A stretch of 6,217 nt of DNA from the NCBI GenBank assembly GCA_040235375.1, contig JBECKQ010000114.1, positions 1-6,217 of the forward strand, in the 5' to 3' direction. The DNA comes from JBECKQ01 sp040235375. Its GTDB lineage: Bacteria; Planctomycetota; Phycisphaerae; UBA1845. The notes under the pieces were generated by a model. That model was not told the origin of the DNA. It made no database searches and worked only from the letters and a program-made list of their open reading frames with translations. This document shows, piece by piece, positions 1 to 6,217 of this stretch. Position 1 is the first letter of the stretch. Every line of letters starts with the position of its first letter. The position numbers and the translations under genes are program-made.

Positions 1-3
1 CGT

Positions 4-28
4 GGCGGAACCCTACGCACCTTCCGCC
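4..28. repeat. Inverted repeat with 7-bp arms near the window edge
   Basis: GGCGGAA (4-10) and TTCCGCC (22-28) are perfect reverse complements separated by 11 bases. It lies at the far end of the gene-free stretch, and its role is unknown. It could be part of a larger repeat cut by the window edge, or a terminator stem for a gene to the left; no T-run follows on the plus strand. Confidence 0.45.
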
Positions 29-74
29 CTGCTGGCGAAAAGAAAGTAAGAAAAAGAATGTGTCGGCGGCGATT

Positions 75-94
75 CCAGGCACTGAAGTGCCTGG
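75..94. repeat. Perfect 20-base inverted repeat in the intergenic region
   Basis: CCAGGCACT (75-83) and AGTGCCTGG (86-94) are perfect reverse complements. As RNA this would fold as an 8-bp stem with a 4-base loop. I recall similar CCAGGCACTTCAGTGCCTGG copies as dispersed repeats in planctomycete-like genomes. It is too perfect for chance and not followed directly by a T-run on either strand. On the minus strand a pyrimidine-rich stretch (60-38) starts about 15 bases further on, which makes a terminator role possible but weak. Confidence 0.65.
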
Positions 95-105
95 CTACAT
101 TCGCG

Positions 106-118
106 CGCCCTCCGGGCG
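106..118. repeat. Short GC-rich inverted repeat
   Basis: CGCCC (106-110) pairs with GGGCG (114-118) around the 3-base loop TCC. It lies 11 bases from the stronger hairpin at 75-94 and may belong to the same repeat unit. A 5-bp GC stem could arise by chance in DNA this GC-rich, so support comes mainly from its neighbours. Confidence 0.35.
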
Positions 119-195
119 GAAGAGTAACTGCGGGCGATGTTCTATCCGTTCTCGTGGCGCTGTCGACTACGTAGCAGTTGTCACTACTTCTGCCG

Positions 196-213
196 CCGGG
201 TTTTTCAGCCCGG
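196..213. repeat. Short inverted repeat directly after the RND gene
   Basis: CCGGG (196-200) pairs with CCCGG (209-213) around an 8-base loop. The stem can extend two pairs inward (T-G, T-A) to leave a 4-base loop. It lies 4 bases from the hairpin at 218-236, and the two are probably parts of one repeat unit. On the minus strand the loop contains a run of A and no T-run follows, so it is not a standard terminator. Confidence 0.5.
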
Positions 214-216
214 GAA

Positions 217-3200
217 TCACGGGCAGGATGCCCGTGCCACATTTTGGTGAATCCGGCCGCGGAAGAGGCGGACGATCAGCACGAAGAAGAGCGGGATGAA
301 GAAGATGGCCAGGAACGTGGCGGTGATCATGCCGCCGAGGACGCTCGTGCCGATGGCGGTCTGAGCGCCTGCGCCGGCGCCGGCCGCCAGGGCCAGGGGC
401 AGCACGCCGAAGCCGAACGCCAGCGAGGTCATCACGATCGGGCGGAACCGCAGCTTCGCTCCTTGCAGCGTGGCCTCGACGAGGCCCATCCCTTCTTCCT
501 GCATCTTGCCCAGGGCGAACTGCACGATCAGGATCGCGTTCTTGGTCGTCAGGCCGAGCACGGTGAGCAGGCCGATCTGGAAGTACACGTCGTTGGGTAA
601 CGCGCGGAGAGAGGATGCGGCGATCCCACCGATCACACCCAGCGGCAGCACGAGCATGATGGAGATGGGCACCGTCCAGCTTTCGTACAGCGCCGCGAGG
701 CAAAGGAAGATCACGATCATGGAGAACGCGTACAGCACCGGGGCCTGCGACGTGGCCATCCGCTCCTGATACGAGATGCCGCTCCAGTCGTAGCCGATGC
801 CGCGCGGCAGCCTGGACACGATGTCTTCCATGATGCGCATGGCTTCGCCCGAACTGTGGCCGGGGGCCGGCTCGCCCCAGATGTTGATCGACGGAAACGC
901 ATTATAGCGCTGGAGCAGCGGGGCGCCGTAGGTCCACCGCCCCGAGGCGAGCGAGGAGAAGGGGGTCATCTTGCCGGCGCTGTTGCGGACGTAGAGCCGG
1001 TTGATGTCTTCGGGGAGCATGCGGTACGGGGCGTCCGCCTGCACGTAGACGCGCTTGACGCGGCCGCCCTGAATGAAGTCGTTTACATACGCGCTGCCGA
1101 ATGCCGCCGAGATGGTGTCGTGGATAGACTGGATCGGCACGCCCAGTGCGCCGGCCTTCTCCCAGTCCACGTCCACGCGATATTGCGGCACGTCCTCAAG
1201 CGAGTTGGGGCGGACGCGCGTCAAACGCGGGTCGGCATTGGCCATACCGAGCAGTTGGTTCCGCGCGGCCATCAATGCACCGTGGCCGAGTCCGCCGCGA
1301 TCCTGCAACTGGAAATCGAACCCGCCGGCCTGGCCGAGCTCGATGACCGCCGGTGGCGGAAACGCGTACACCCGCGCGTTGCGAATCTGCGAGAACGCGG
1401 CCATCGCCCGTCCGACCATGGCCGTTACCTTGAGTCGCGGGTCTTCGCGCAGTTTCCAGTCCCGCAGTTGCACGAAGGCCATGCCCACGTTCTGGCCGTT
1501 GCCGGAGAAGCTCCGTCCGGCCACGGTCAGGCACGAGCCGGCCGCCTCTTTCTCGTTCTCCTCAAAATACCGGCGGACCCGCGTCAGGACTTCCTCGGTC
1601 TGCTCCAGCGTCGAGCCGGTGGGGAGCATGGCCTGCACGAACATGATGCCCTGGTCTTCGTTCGGCAGGTACGCGGTCGGCATCCGCTGGAAGAGGTAAC
1701 CGAGGGCCACGACGAGCGCGGCATAGATGACGAGGTAGCGCAGCCATCGGCGCGTGATGTGCCCGACGATGGAGGCGTACCGATCGCGGATCCAGAAGAA
1801 CCCGTGGTCGAACGCACGGAAGAACGGCCGGAACAGGAAGAACGAGGCGTCGGCGGGCTCGTGCCCCTTGGGCACCGGCTTGAGCAGCGAGGCGCACAGC
1901 ACCGGGCTCAGGATCAACGCGACCAGCACCGACAGGAGCATCGAGGCAACGATCGTCACGGAGAACTGCCGATAGATCACGCCGGTCGAGCCGCTGAAGA
2001 ACGCCATGGGTCCGAACACCGCGGCCAGGACCAGGCCGATGCCGATCAGGGCGCTCGATATCTCGCGCATGGATTTGCGCGTCGCTTCGCGCGGCGGCAG
2101 GCCTTCCTCCGTCATCACGCGCTCGACGTTCTCCACGACGACGATGGCGTCATCCACCAGCAGGCCGATGGCCAGCACCATCGCGAACATCGTCAGCATG
2201 TTGATCGAGTAGCCCAGAAACATCAGCACGGCGAACGTGCCCAGAATGACCACCGGCACGGCGATCGTCGGTACCAGCGTCGCCCGGATGTTCCCGAGGA
2301 ACAGGTACATCACGAGAAAGACGAGCACGATCGCTTCGATCAGCGTCTTGACCACTTCCTCGATGGCCACCTTCACGAACGGCGTCGTGTCGTATGGATA
2401 GATGACTTTCATGCCGGGCGGGAAGTAGCGGGCCAGGTCTTTCATCGTCGATTTGATGTTGGTCGCGGTGTCCAGCGCGTTCGCTCCCGCGGCCTGGCGC
2501 ACGGCGAGCACGGCCGACGGCTTGCCGTTGAACAGCGTGTTCAGTTCGTAACGCTCGGTGCCCAGCTCGGTGCGGGCCACGTCGCGGACGCGCACGATCG
2601 AGCCGTCCGGGCTGGTTCGCAGCGGGATGGCTGCGAACTGCTCCGGCGTCTGCAGCAGGTTCTGGACGATGATCGAGGCGTTCAGCCGCTGGCCCTGGAC
2701 GGCCGGCGCCGCGCCGAACTGTCCGGCCGAGATCTCAACGTTGTATGCCCGCAACCCGCTGACGACGTCGTCGATGGTCAGCTTGTAGTCCGTCAGCTTA
2801 TCCGGATTCAGCCAGACGCGCATGGCGTATTGCGAGCCGAACACGTCCACCTCGCCGGCGCCCGGCACGCGGGCCAGCACCTTCTCGACGTTCGCCTGCG
2901 CGTAGTCGCGAAGATCCTCCGCCCCCAGGCTACCGTCCTCCGAGACCAGGCCGACCAGCAGCAGCCAGTTACGCGTGGACTTACTCACCTTCACGCCCTG
3001 ACGCTGCACGACGTCCGGCAGGCTGGCCATGGCGAGCTGGAGCTTGTTCTGCACCTGCGCCCAGGCGAGGTCCGGATCGGTGCCGGGGGCGAAGGTGAGC
3101 TCGACGCGCCCGCCGCCCGAAGCGTCGCTCGTGGCGGACATGTAGAGCATCTTGTCGAAGCCGGTCATCTTCTGCTCGATGATCTGGACCACGCTGTTCT

Positions 3201-3375
3201 CGACGGTCTCCGCGGAAGCGCCGGGATAGAACGCGTCAATCGCGATTGACGGCGGAGCGATCGGCGGGTACTGCGAGATCGGCAGCGAGTAGATGGCCAG
3301 TCCGCCCGCCAGCATCATGATGATGGCGATCACCCACGCGAAGACCGGGCGGTCAAGGAAGAAGTTCGAAAGCAC
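217..3375 (-). CDS. RND multidrug efflux transporter, HAE1 family (AcrB/MexB-type inner-membrane permease)
   Basis: This is the proton-driven motor of the pump, a homotrimer that takes substrates from the periplasm and outer membrane leaflet side and exports them through the adaptor and channel. It has 1052 residues, against 1049 in AcrB, and matches AcrB along its whole length by eye. It has the classic two-fold plan: TM1 at about 9-28, a large periplasmic loop to about 335, TM2-7 at about 340-560, a second periplasmic loop to about 875, and TM8-12 at about 877-1036. The proton-relay residues are all present: Asp408 and Asp409 in LLVDDAIVVVENV, Lys945 in GLTTKNAILIV, Arg976 and Thr983 (AcrB D407, D408, K940, R971, T978). 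The pump should therefore be active. Several drug-pocket residues differ from AcrB (Trp137, Phe579, Leu616, Arg621). The HAE1 type exports drugs, dyes, detergents or bile-like compounds, not metals. The last seven residues (VARASCP) are encoded by a palindromic repeat that also holds the stop. It is the last gene of the operon. Confidence 0.97.
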   Translation of the reverse strand: MLSNFFLDRPVFAWVIAIIMMLAGGLAIYSLPISQYPPIAPPSIAIDAFYPGASAETVENSVVQIIEQKMTGFDKMLYMSATSDASGGGRVELTFAPGTDPDLAWAQVQNKLQLAMASLPDVVQRQGVKVSKSTRNWLLLVGLVSEDGSLGAEDLRDYAQANVEKVLARVPGAGEVDVFGSQYAMRVWLNPDKLTDYKLTIDDVVSGLRAYNVEISAGQFGAAPAVQGQRLNASIIVQNLLQTPEQFAAIPLRTSPDGSIVRVRDVARTELGTERYELNTLFNGKPSAVLAVRQAAGANALDTATNIKSTMKDLARYFPPGMKVIYPYDTTPFVKVAIEEVVKTLIEAIVLVFLVMYLFLGNIRATLVPTIAVPVVILGTFAVLMFLGYSINMLTMFAMVLAIGLLVDDAIVVVENVERVMTEEGLPPREATRKSMREISSALIGIGLVLAAVFGPMAFFSGSTGVIYRQFSVTIVASMLLSVLVALILSPVLCASLLKPVPKGHEPADASFFLFRPFFRAFDHGFFWIRDRYASIVGHITRRWLRYLVIYAALVVALGYLFQRMPTAYLPNEDQGIMFVQAMLPTGSTLEQTEEVLTRVRRYFEENEKEAAGSCLTVAGRSFSGNGQNVGMAFVQLRDWKLREDPRLKVTAMVGRAMAAFSQIRNARVYAFPPPAVIELGQAGGFDFQLQDRGGLGHGALMAARNQLLGMANADPRLTRVRPNSLEDVPQYRVDVDWEKAGALGVPIQSIHDTISAAFGSAYVNDFIQGGRVKRVYVQADAPYRMLPEDINRLYVRNSAGKMTPFSSLASGRWTYGAPLLQRYNAFPSINIWGEPAPGHSSGEAMRIMEDIVSRLPRGIGYDWSGISYQERMATSQAPVLYAFSMIVIFLCLAALYESWTVPISIMLVLPLGVIGGIAASSLRALPNDVYFQIGLLTVLGLTTKNAILIVQFALGKMQEEGMGLVEATLQGAKLRFRPIVMTSLAFGFGVLPLALAAGAGAGAQTAIGTSVLGGMITATFLAIFFIPLFFVLIVRLFRGRIHQNVARASCP
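218..236. repeat. Perfect inverted repeat overlapping the RND stop codon (probable dispersed intergenic repeat)
   Basis: The arms CACGGGCA (218-225) and TGCCCGTG (229-236) are perfect reverse complements, 8 bp, around a 3-base loop. The RND stop codon (219-217) lies at the edge of one arm. From memory, the extended motif GTGGCACGGGCATCCTGCCC recurs in many planctomycete intergenic regions, so I infer a copy of a dispersed palindromic repeat. There is no T-tract after it, so it does not look like an intrinsic terminator, though the hairpin could protect the 3' end of the mRNA. Confidence 0.7.
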
Positions 3376-3387
3376 GGGGGGTCTCCG
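3376..3387 (-). promoter_or_regulatory. Ribosome binding site of the RND transporter gene, deciding a GTG start
   Basis: The minus-strand spacer reads CGGAGACCCCCC. GGAG at 3386-3383 sits 7 bases before a GTG codon at 3375-3373. Translation from this GTG gives MLSNFFLDRPVFAW, which lines up with the AcrB N-terminus (MPNFFIDRPIFAW), and the next in-frame Met is at residue 20, inside the first membrane helix. GTG is therefore the real start. Confidence 0.8.
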
Positions 3388-4587
3388 TCAGCTCGTCGTC
3401 ACCTGCTGCTCGGCGGGTTGCGACGCGGCTTGTTTCTGCGCGCCCTCGAAGGGAACGACCCTGACGTTGGCGCCCGGCCGGACGTTGAGCATGCCCTCCA
3501 CAATCACGCGGTCGCCTTCCGACAGACCCTCCTCGACGAGCCACTTGTTGCCGATGGCCCGGTTGAGCGTGAGCATCCGCTGCTGCACGGTGTTCGAATC
3601 GTCGACGATCAGCGCAACCGGCTCGCCCTTGGGGTTCCGGCTCACACCCTGCTGGGGAACCAGCACGGCCTCCGGCAGTACGCCTTCCTGCACCACGGCA
3701 CGAACGAACATGCCGGGCAAAAGCAAGTGGTCCGGATTCGGGAACACGATGCGAAGCGTGTACGAGCCGGTGGTTGGATCCACTTCGATGTCGCGGAACT
3801 GAAGCGTGCCCTCCAGCGGGTAGGGCGTGCCGTCCTCCAATTGCAGGCGGACCTTTCTCTCCCCTTCACCGCTGGACGTCAGGTCGCCCTTCTCCAGGTC
3901 GCGCCGGAGGCGGAGCAGCTCCGCAGACGACTGCGTTACGTCCACGTATACGGGGTCGAACTGCCGGATCGTCGCGAGTGCCTGCGCCTGGTTGGCCGTC
4001 ACCAGCGCGCCGACCGTGACGTGCGATTTGCCGATCCGCCCGGCGATCGGGGCCGTGATTCGCGTATACGACAGGTCGATCTGGGCGGCTTGGACCTCGG
4101 CTTTTCGCGCTTCGACCGTCGCCGTCGCCTGGTCCAGGGCCGCGACGGCTTCATCGTATGCCTGCTGGCTAACGGCACGCTCACCGCATGCACTCTTGTA
4201 TCGCTCCACGCGTGCGCGAAGGGCGGGCACTTCCGCCTCCGCCATGGCCAGGGAAGCTTTCGTCCGGGCGAACTCGGCCTCGTATCGGGCGGGATCGATC
4301 TGGTACAGGACCTCGCCTTCTTTGACGTCCTGGCCTTCTTCGAACAGGCGCTTCAGGAGGATCCCGCTGACCTGCGGGCGGACTTCGGCATCCAGGTACG
4401 CCGTCGTCCGGCCGGGCAGTTCCGTGGTGAGGACCACCGGCTCCTTCGCCGTGGTCACGACCGCGACCTCCGGCGCCGGCCGTGCCTGCGCAGCATGCTG
4501 CTCCTCCTGCTTGCAGCCCGAAAACACGAGGCCGAAGCCGGCAAGCGCCAGTACGGCGGCGCGTGACGCAGTGTCATTGAATGGCAT
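3388..4587 (-). CDS. Periplasmic adaptor (membrane fusion protein) of an RND efflux pump, AcrA/MexA-type lipoprotein
   Basis: This protein bridges the inner-membrane transporter and the outer-membrane channel. It has 399 residues, close to AcrA (397). The N-terminus has a hydrophobic signal (about 10-23) ending in FSGC, so Cys25 is the likely lipidated residue; Phe at the -3 position is a weaker lipobox than the usual Leu. Next come the first lipoyl half (about 66-100, with VRPQVSGILLKR and LYQIDPARY as in AcrA), an alpha-helical hairpin (about 101-170), the second lipoyl half (ITAPIAGRIG, 177-186), a beta-barrel domain (about 205-300, with DPVYVDV and GSYTLRIVFPNP) and a membrane-proximal domain to about 378. 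The tail is Gln/Ala-rich. At the hairpin tip the Arg and Ser of the family's channel-contact motif are present (Arg129, Ser140), but the expected Leu is Ala133. The start is supported by an upstream GAGG and by the signal peptide. The stop lies 12 bases before the transporter gene. Confidence 0.96.
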   Translation of the reverse strand: MPFNDTASRAAVLALAGFGLVFSGCKQEEQHAAQARPAPEVAVVTTAKEPVVLTTELPGRTTAYLDAEVRPQVSGILLKRLFEEGQDVKEGEVLYQIDPARYEAEFARTKASLAMAEAEVPALRARVERYKSACGERAVSQQAYDEAVAALDQATATVEARKAEVQAAQIDLSYTRITAPIAGRIGKSHVTVGALVTANQAQALATIRQFDPVYVDVTQSSAELLRLRRDLEKGDLTSSGEGERKVRLQLEDGTPYPLEGTLQFRDIEVDPTTGSYTLRIVFPNPDHLLLPGMFVRAVVQEGVLPEAVLVPQQGVSRNPKGEPVALIVDDSNTVQQRMLTLNRAIGNKWLVEEGLSEGDRVIVEGMLNVRPGANVRVVPFEGAQKQAASQPAEQQVTTS

Positions 4588-4599
4588 GTGAGGTACCTC
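4588..4599 (-). promoter_or_regulatory. Ribosome binding site of the adaptor gene, inside a 10-base palindrome
   Basis: On the minus strand the spacer between the outer-membrane factor stop and the adaptor ATG reads GAGGTACCTCAC. GAGG at 4599-4596 is a Shine-Dalgarno core 8 bases from the ATG at 4587, and it directly follows the upstream TGA. This fixes the adaptor start. The core is also half of the perfect palindrome GAGGTACCTC (4590-4599). No promoter is expected in such a short gap, so the gene should be read from the upstream transcript. Confidence 0.75.
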
Positions 4600-6217
4600 T
4601 CATTCAGCCTTCTGGTCGGGTTGGGATTCGCCGTCCGAGTTGACCGCGGCGGGCATCGGAGCTTCCCACGGCAGGGCGTTCTTACCGCCGGTGAAGAAGT
4701 AGCGCAGCGGGTGATCGAGCGGTTCCGACGGCGCATCGAGATATTCGCATTGCGGGACGACGTCGGGCGACCAGCCGCCGCCCAATGCCTTGTAAACCGC
4801 GACGAGGTCGATCGCGACCTGCCCCTGGCTCCGGACCAGCGCGGTCTCGAGATTCACGAGTGACCGCTCCGCATCCACGACGTCTTGAAAGTCGGTCAGG
4901 CCATCCTCGTAGCGTTTTTTTGCCAGGCGTACCGTTTCGCGGCTGGCCTGCGTGCCCCGCAGCAGGGCGTCCCGCCGGTCCTGTTCGCGCTTGTAGTTGA
5001 CCATCGCGGTCTCGACTTCCTGAAGCGCCAAGAGCACAGTCTGTTCGTACGCCACGTATGTTTCGTGCGTTACGGCCTCCTGGGCCGCGATGCGATTCAG
5101 GTTTCGCAAACCGTCAAAGATGTTCCAGCGGAAGGCGGGTCCGAATGCGTATGTAGCGCTGTTCCGATCCAACGCGTGGTTAAACGAGGCGGATTGCAAG
5201 CCGAACGTACCCGACAGCGTGAAACGCGGGTAAAGGTCGGCGGCGGCCACGCCGATCGACGCCGTCGCCGCCGCCAGCCGGCGCTCGGCAGCGCGGATGT
5301 CCGGCCTTCGCCGAATGATGTCCGCCGGCACGCCGACGAACGTCTCGCCAGCCGGCTGAGGAATGTCCGCAGGCATGACCAGCTCGTCGATCAGCGCCGC
5401 CGGCTCCTTGCCGAGCAGCACGCCAAGCCGGTAGATCGCTGCGGTCAGGGCAGCCTTGAGCGTCGGGAGCTGCGATTCCGTCGTCGCGAGGTTCGTCTCC
5501 GCCTGCCGGACTTCCAGATCGGACCCGAGCTGATACCTAAGCCTCGCCTGCGTCAGCGACAGCGTTTCGTTCTGCAGCCTGATGTTCTGCTCGGTGGCTG
5601 CGATCTCCGCTTGAAGCGACCGGACATCGATGTAGGAGGCGGCCACTTCGGCCAGCAGGCTGACCAGCACATCGTGGTAGTCCTCAAACGCCGCATCAAG
5701 GCCGGCGTCGGCGGCCTGCACGTTGCGCCGCAAACCGCCGAACACATCGATTTCCCACGAGGCGTCGAACCCCGTGGCGAACAGGTTGGTCTCGGGCGGA
5801 TGCGGACGCTTCGTCCGCGTCGGAAGAAGGCCGACCAGTCCGCTGGCGAGCGGACTCGCTACCGCCTCCATGCCGGGGGAGATCGCCCCCAATCCTTCGG
5901 CCACCGCGCCCGTGGTGATGCCGCGCGTCACCGTCTGGCCGAACTGCTCACCACGACCCGGCCCGGCAAGGTCGGCCAACAATCCGTTCGCGCTCGCCTT
6001 CGATCGTTCATATGACCCCTGGCCGGACAGGGACGGCGCCAACTCGCCTACGGCGATACCGCGGAGCGCGCGTGCCTGCCGGATCCGCATGACGGACATC
6101 CGCAGATCGAGGTTGCCCTCGGCGGCCTCGCGGACGAGGTTCGTAAGTGTTTCGTCGTCGAAGACATGCCACCATTCGGCCGGATTCGCCTTGCCCTCGG
6201 CGAGGCCGCCCTCGGCG
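4600..6217 (-). CDS. Outer-membrane factor of an RND efflux pump (OprM/NodT-type, TolC superfamily), 5' end cut by window edge
   Basis: This is the exit duct of the pump, a trimeric outer-membrane beta-barrel with a periplasmic helical tunnel. The frame stays open from the TGA at 4602-4600 to the window edge, giving 538 codons. An internal ATG at 6099-6097 is not the start, because the 39 codons before it already match the family (WWHVFDDETL, then NLDLR). The signal peptide and any lipobox Cys lie outside the window. Counting from the first whole codon (6216-6214), I see the first helix and strand at about 28-72, an unusually long loop at about 73-143, the returning strand SWEIDVFG at 153-160, long helical hairpins at about 160-280, the family signature RRRPDIRAAE at 302-311, a second barrel and helix repeat, and the conserved YKALGGGW at 475-482. 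A 56-residue tail follows, with a lone Cys at 490. The family is usually about 450-490 residues, so this protein is long. It is the first of the three visible genes and ends 12 bases before the adaptor. Family assignment is secure; substrate is unknown. Confidence 0.93.
   Translation of the reverse strand, partial: AEGGLAEGKANPAEWWHVFDDETLTNLVREAAEGNLDLRMSVMRIRQARALRGIAVGELAPSLSGQGSYERSKASANGLLADLAGPGRGEQFGQTVTRGITTGAVAEGLGAISPGMEAVASPLASGLVGLLPTRTKRPHPPETNLFATGFDASWEIDVFGGLRRNVQAADAGLDAAFEDYHDVLVSLLAEVAASYIDVRSLQAEIAATEQNIRLQNETLSLTQARLRYQLGSDLEVRQAETNLATTESQLPTLKAALTAAIYRLGVLLGKEPAALIDELVMPADIPQPAGETFVGVPADIIRRRPDIRAAERRLAAATASIGVAAADLYPRFTLSGTFGLQSASFNHALDRNSATYAFGPAFRWNIFDGLRNLNRIAAQEAVTHETYVAYEQTVLLALQEVETAMVNYKREQDRRDALLRGTQASRETVRLAKKRYEDGLTDFQDVVDAERSLVNLETALVRSQGQVAIDLVAVYKALGGGWSPDVVPQCEYLDAPSEPLDHPLRYFFTGGKNALPWEAPMPAAVNSDGESQPDQKAE

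Larger units (their letters stand above)
1..216. other. Gene-free stretch downstream of the efflux operon, rich in palindromes
   Basis: No reading frame here looks like a protein. The stretch holds the inverted repeats described separately, an A/G-rich run on the plus strand (38-58), and the 8-base palindrome CTACGTAG (167-174). I found no tRNA or rRNA, and no intrinsic terminator with a proper T-run for the minus-strand operon. It may mark the end of the operon and the boundary with a gene beyond the left edge. Confidence 0.6.

Noticed and set aside
38..94. Intrinsic terminator for the operon formed by the hairpin at 75-94 and the pyrimidine-rich run at 60-38 on the minus strand
   Set aside because: The T-rich run begins about 15 bases after the stem and is broken by A and C, whereas an intrinsic terminator needs a T-run directly after the stem.
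1..174. Plus-strand frames open from the left edge that could be the 3' end of a convergent gene (frame 1 ends TAG at 172-174; frame 2 ends TAA at 47-49)
   Set aside because: Frame 1 reads straight through the palindrome at 75-94 and gives a basic peptide without a recognisable domain; frame 2 offers only 15 codons. Neither can be supported without the sequence to the left.
1..240. CRISPR array
   Set aside because: The inverted repeats differ from each other and are irregularly spaced; there is no direct repeat with uniform spacers.
60..299. A 79-codon plus-strand frame across the repeats and the end of the RND gene
   Set aside because: It is made of translated repeat sequence (IPGTEVPGYIRAPSG) plus antisense of the RND gene, and no ribosome site stands out.
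856..3249. A 797-codon open frame on the plus strand opposite the RND gene
   Set aside because: It is fully antisense to a clear AcrB-type gene. Its product is a low-complexity mix of His, Arg, Asp, Gln and Val with no recognisable domain, typical of the complement of GC-rich coding DNA.
217..3375. Heavy-metal (CusA/CzcA-type) RND pump
   Set aside because: The sequence follows AcrB throughout (NFFLDRPVFAW, YPYDTTPFVK, LLVDDAIVVVENVERVM), and the methionine and charged metal-relay features of CusA/CzcA are not seen.
3418..4566. A 382-codon plus-strand frame opposite the adaptor gene
   Set aside because: Antisense to a well-supported gene, rich in Arg, Leu and His with no domain, and no convincing ribosome site.
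4885..6015. A 376-codon plus-strand frame opposite the outer-membrane factor
   Set aside because: Antisense shadow of a clear family member with Arg-rich, repetitive composition.
4600..6099. Start of the outer-membrane factor at the ATG at 6099
   Set aside because: The 39 codons upstream are open and match the family (WWHVFDDETL, NLVREAAEGNLDLR). A start at 6099 would also lack a signal peptide, so the gene runs off the window edge.

Overview
The window holds one tripartite RND (resistance-nodulation-division) multidrug-efflux operon, read entirely on the minus strand. In transcription order it encodes an outer-membrane factor of the OprM/NodT type (4600 to beyond 6217, start outside the window), an AcrA/MexA-type periplasmic adaptor (3388-4587), and an AcrB/MexB-type inner-membrane proton-driven transporter (217-3375). 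The two gaps between genes are each exactly 12 bases and each carries its own ribosome binding site, so the three genes are almost certainly co-transcribed and translated in similar amounts.

Together they would form one envelope-spanning pump. The RND trimer captures amphiphilic or hydrophobic compounds from the periplasm and inner membrane using the proton gradient. The lipid-anchored adaptor links it to the outer-membrane channel, through which the compounds leave the cell. All three parts come from one transcript, so the system looks self-sufficient. No regulator is visible; one could lie upstream of the outer-membrane gene, beyond position 6217.

The last 216 bases (1-216), downstream of the operon, contain no convincing gene. 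Together with the end of the RND gene they are packed with short perfect inverted repeats (4-28, 75-94, 106-118, 196-213, 218-236). The repeat at 218-236 contains the stop codon of the RND gene and supplies its last few amino acids.

The organism is a Gram-negative-type (two-membrane) bacterium with GC-rich DNA. From memory, palindromes of the CACGGGCA/TGCCCGTG and CCAGGCAC/GTGCCTGG kind are common dispersed intergenic repeats in Planctomycetes and related PVC bacteria, so a planctomycete-like host is my best guess; no marker gene here proves it. I do not see a previously undescribed system. The points of interest are sequence oddities within a familiar pump: a long extra loop and tail in the outer-membrane factor, altered drug-pocket residues in the transporter, an altered tip motif in the adaptor, and the repeat-derived C-terminus.
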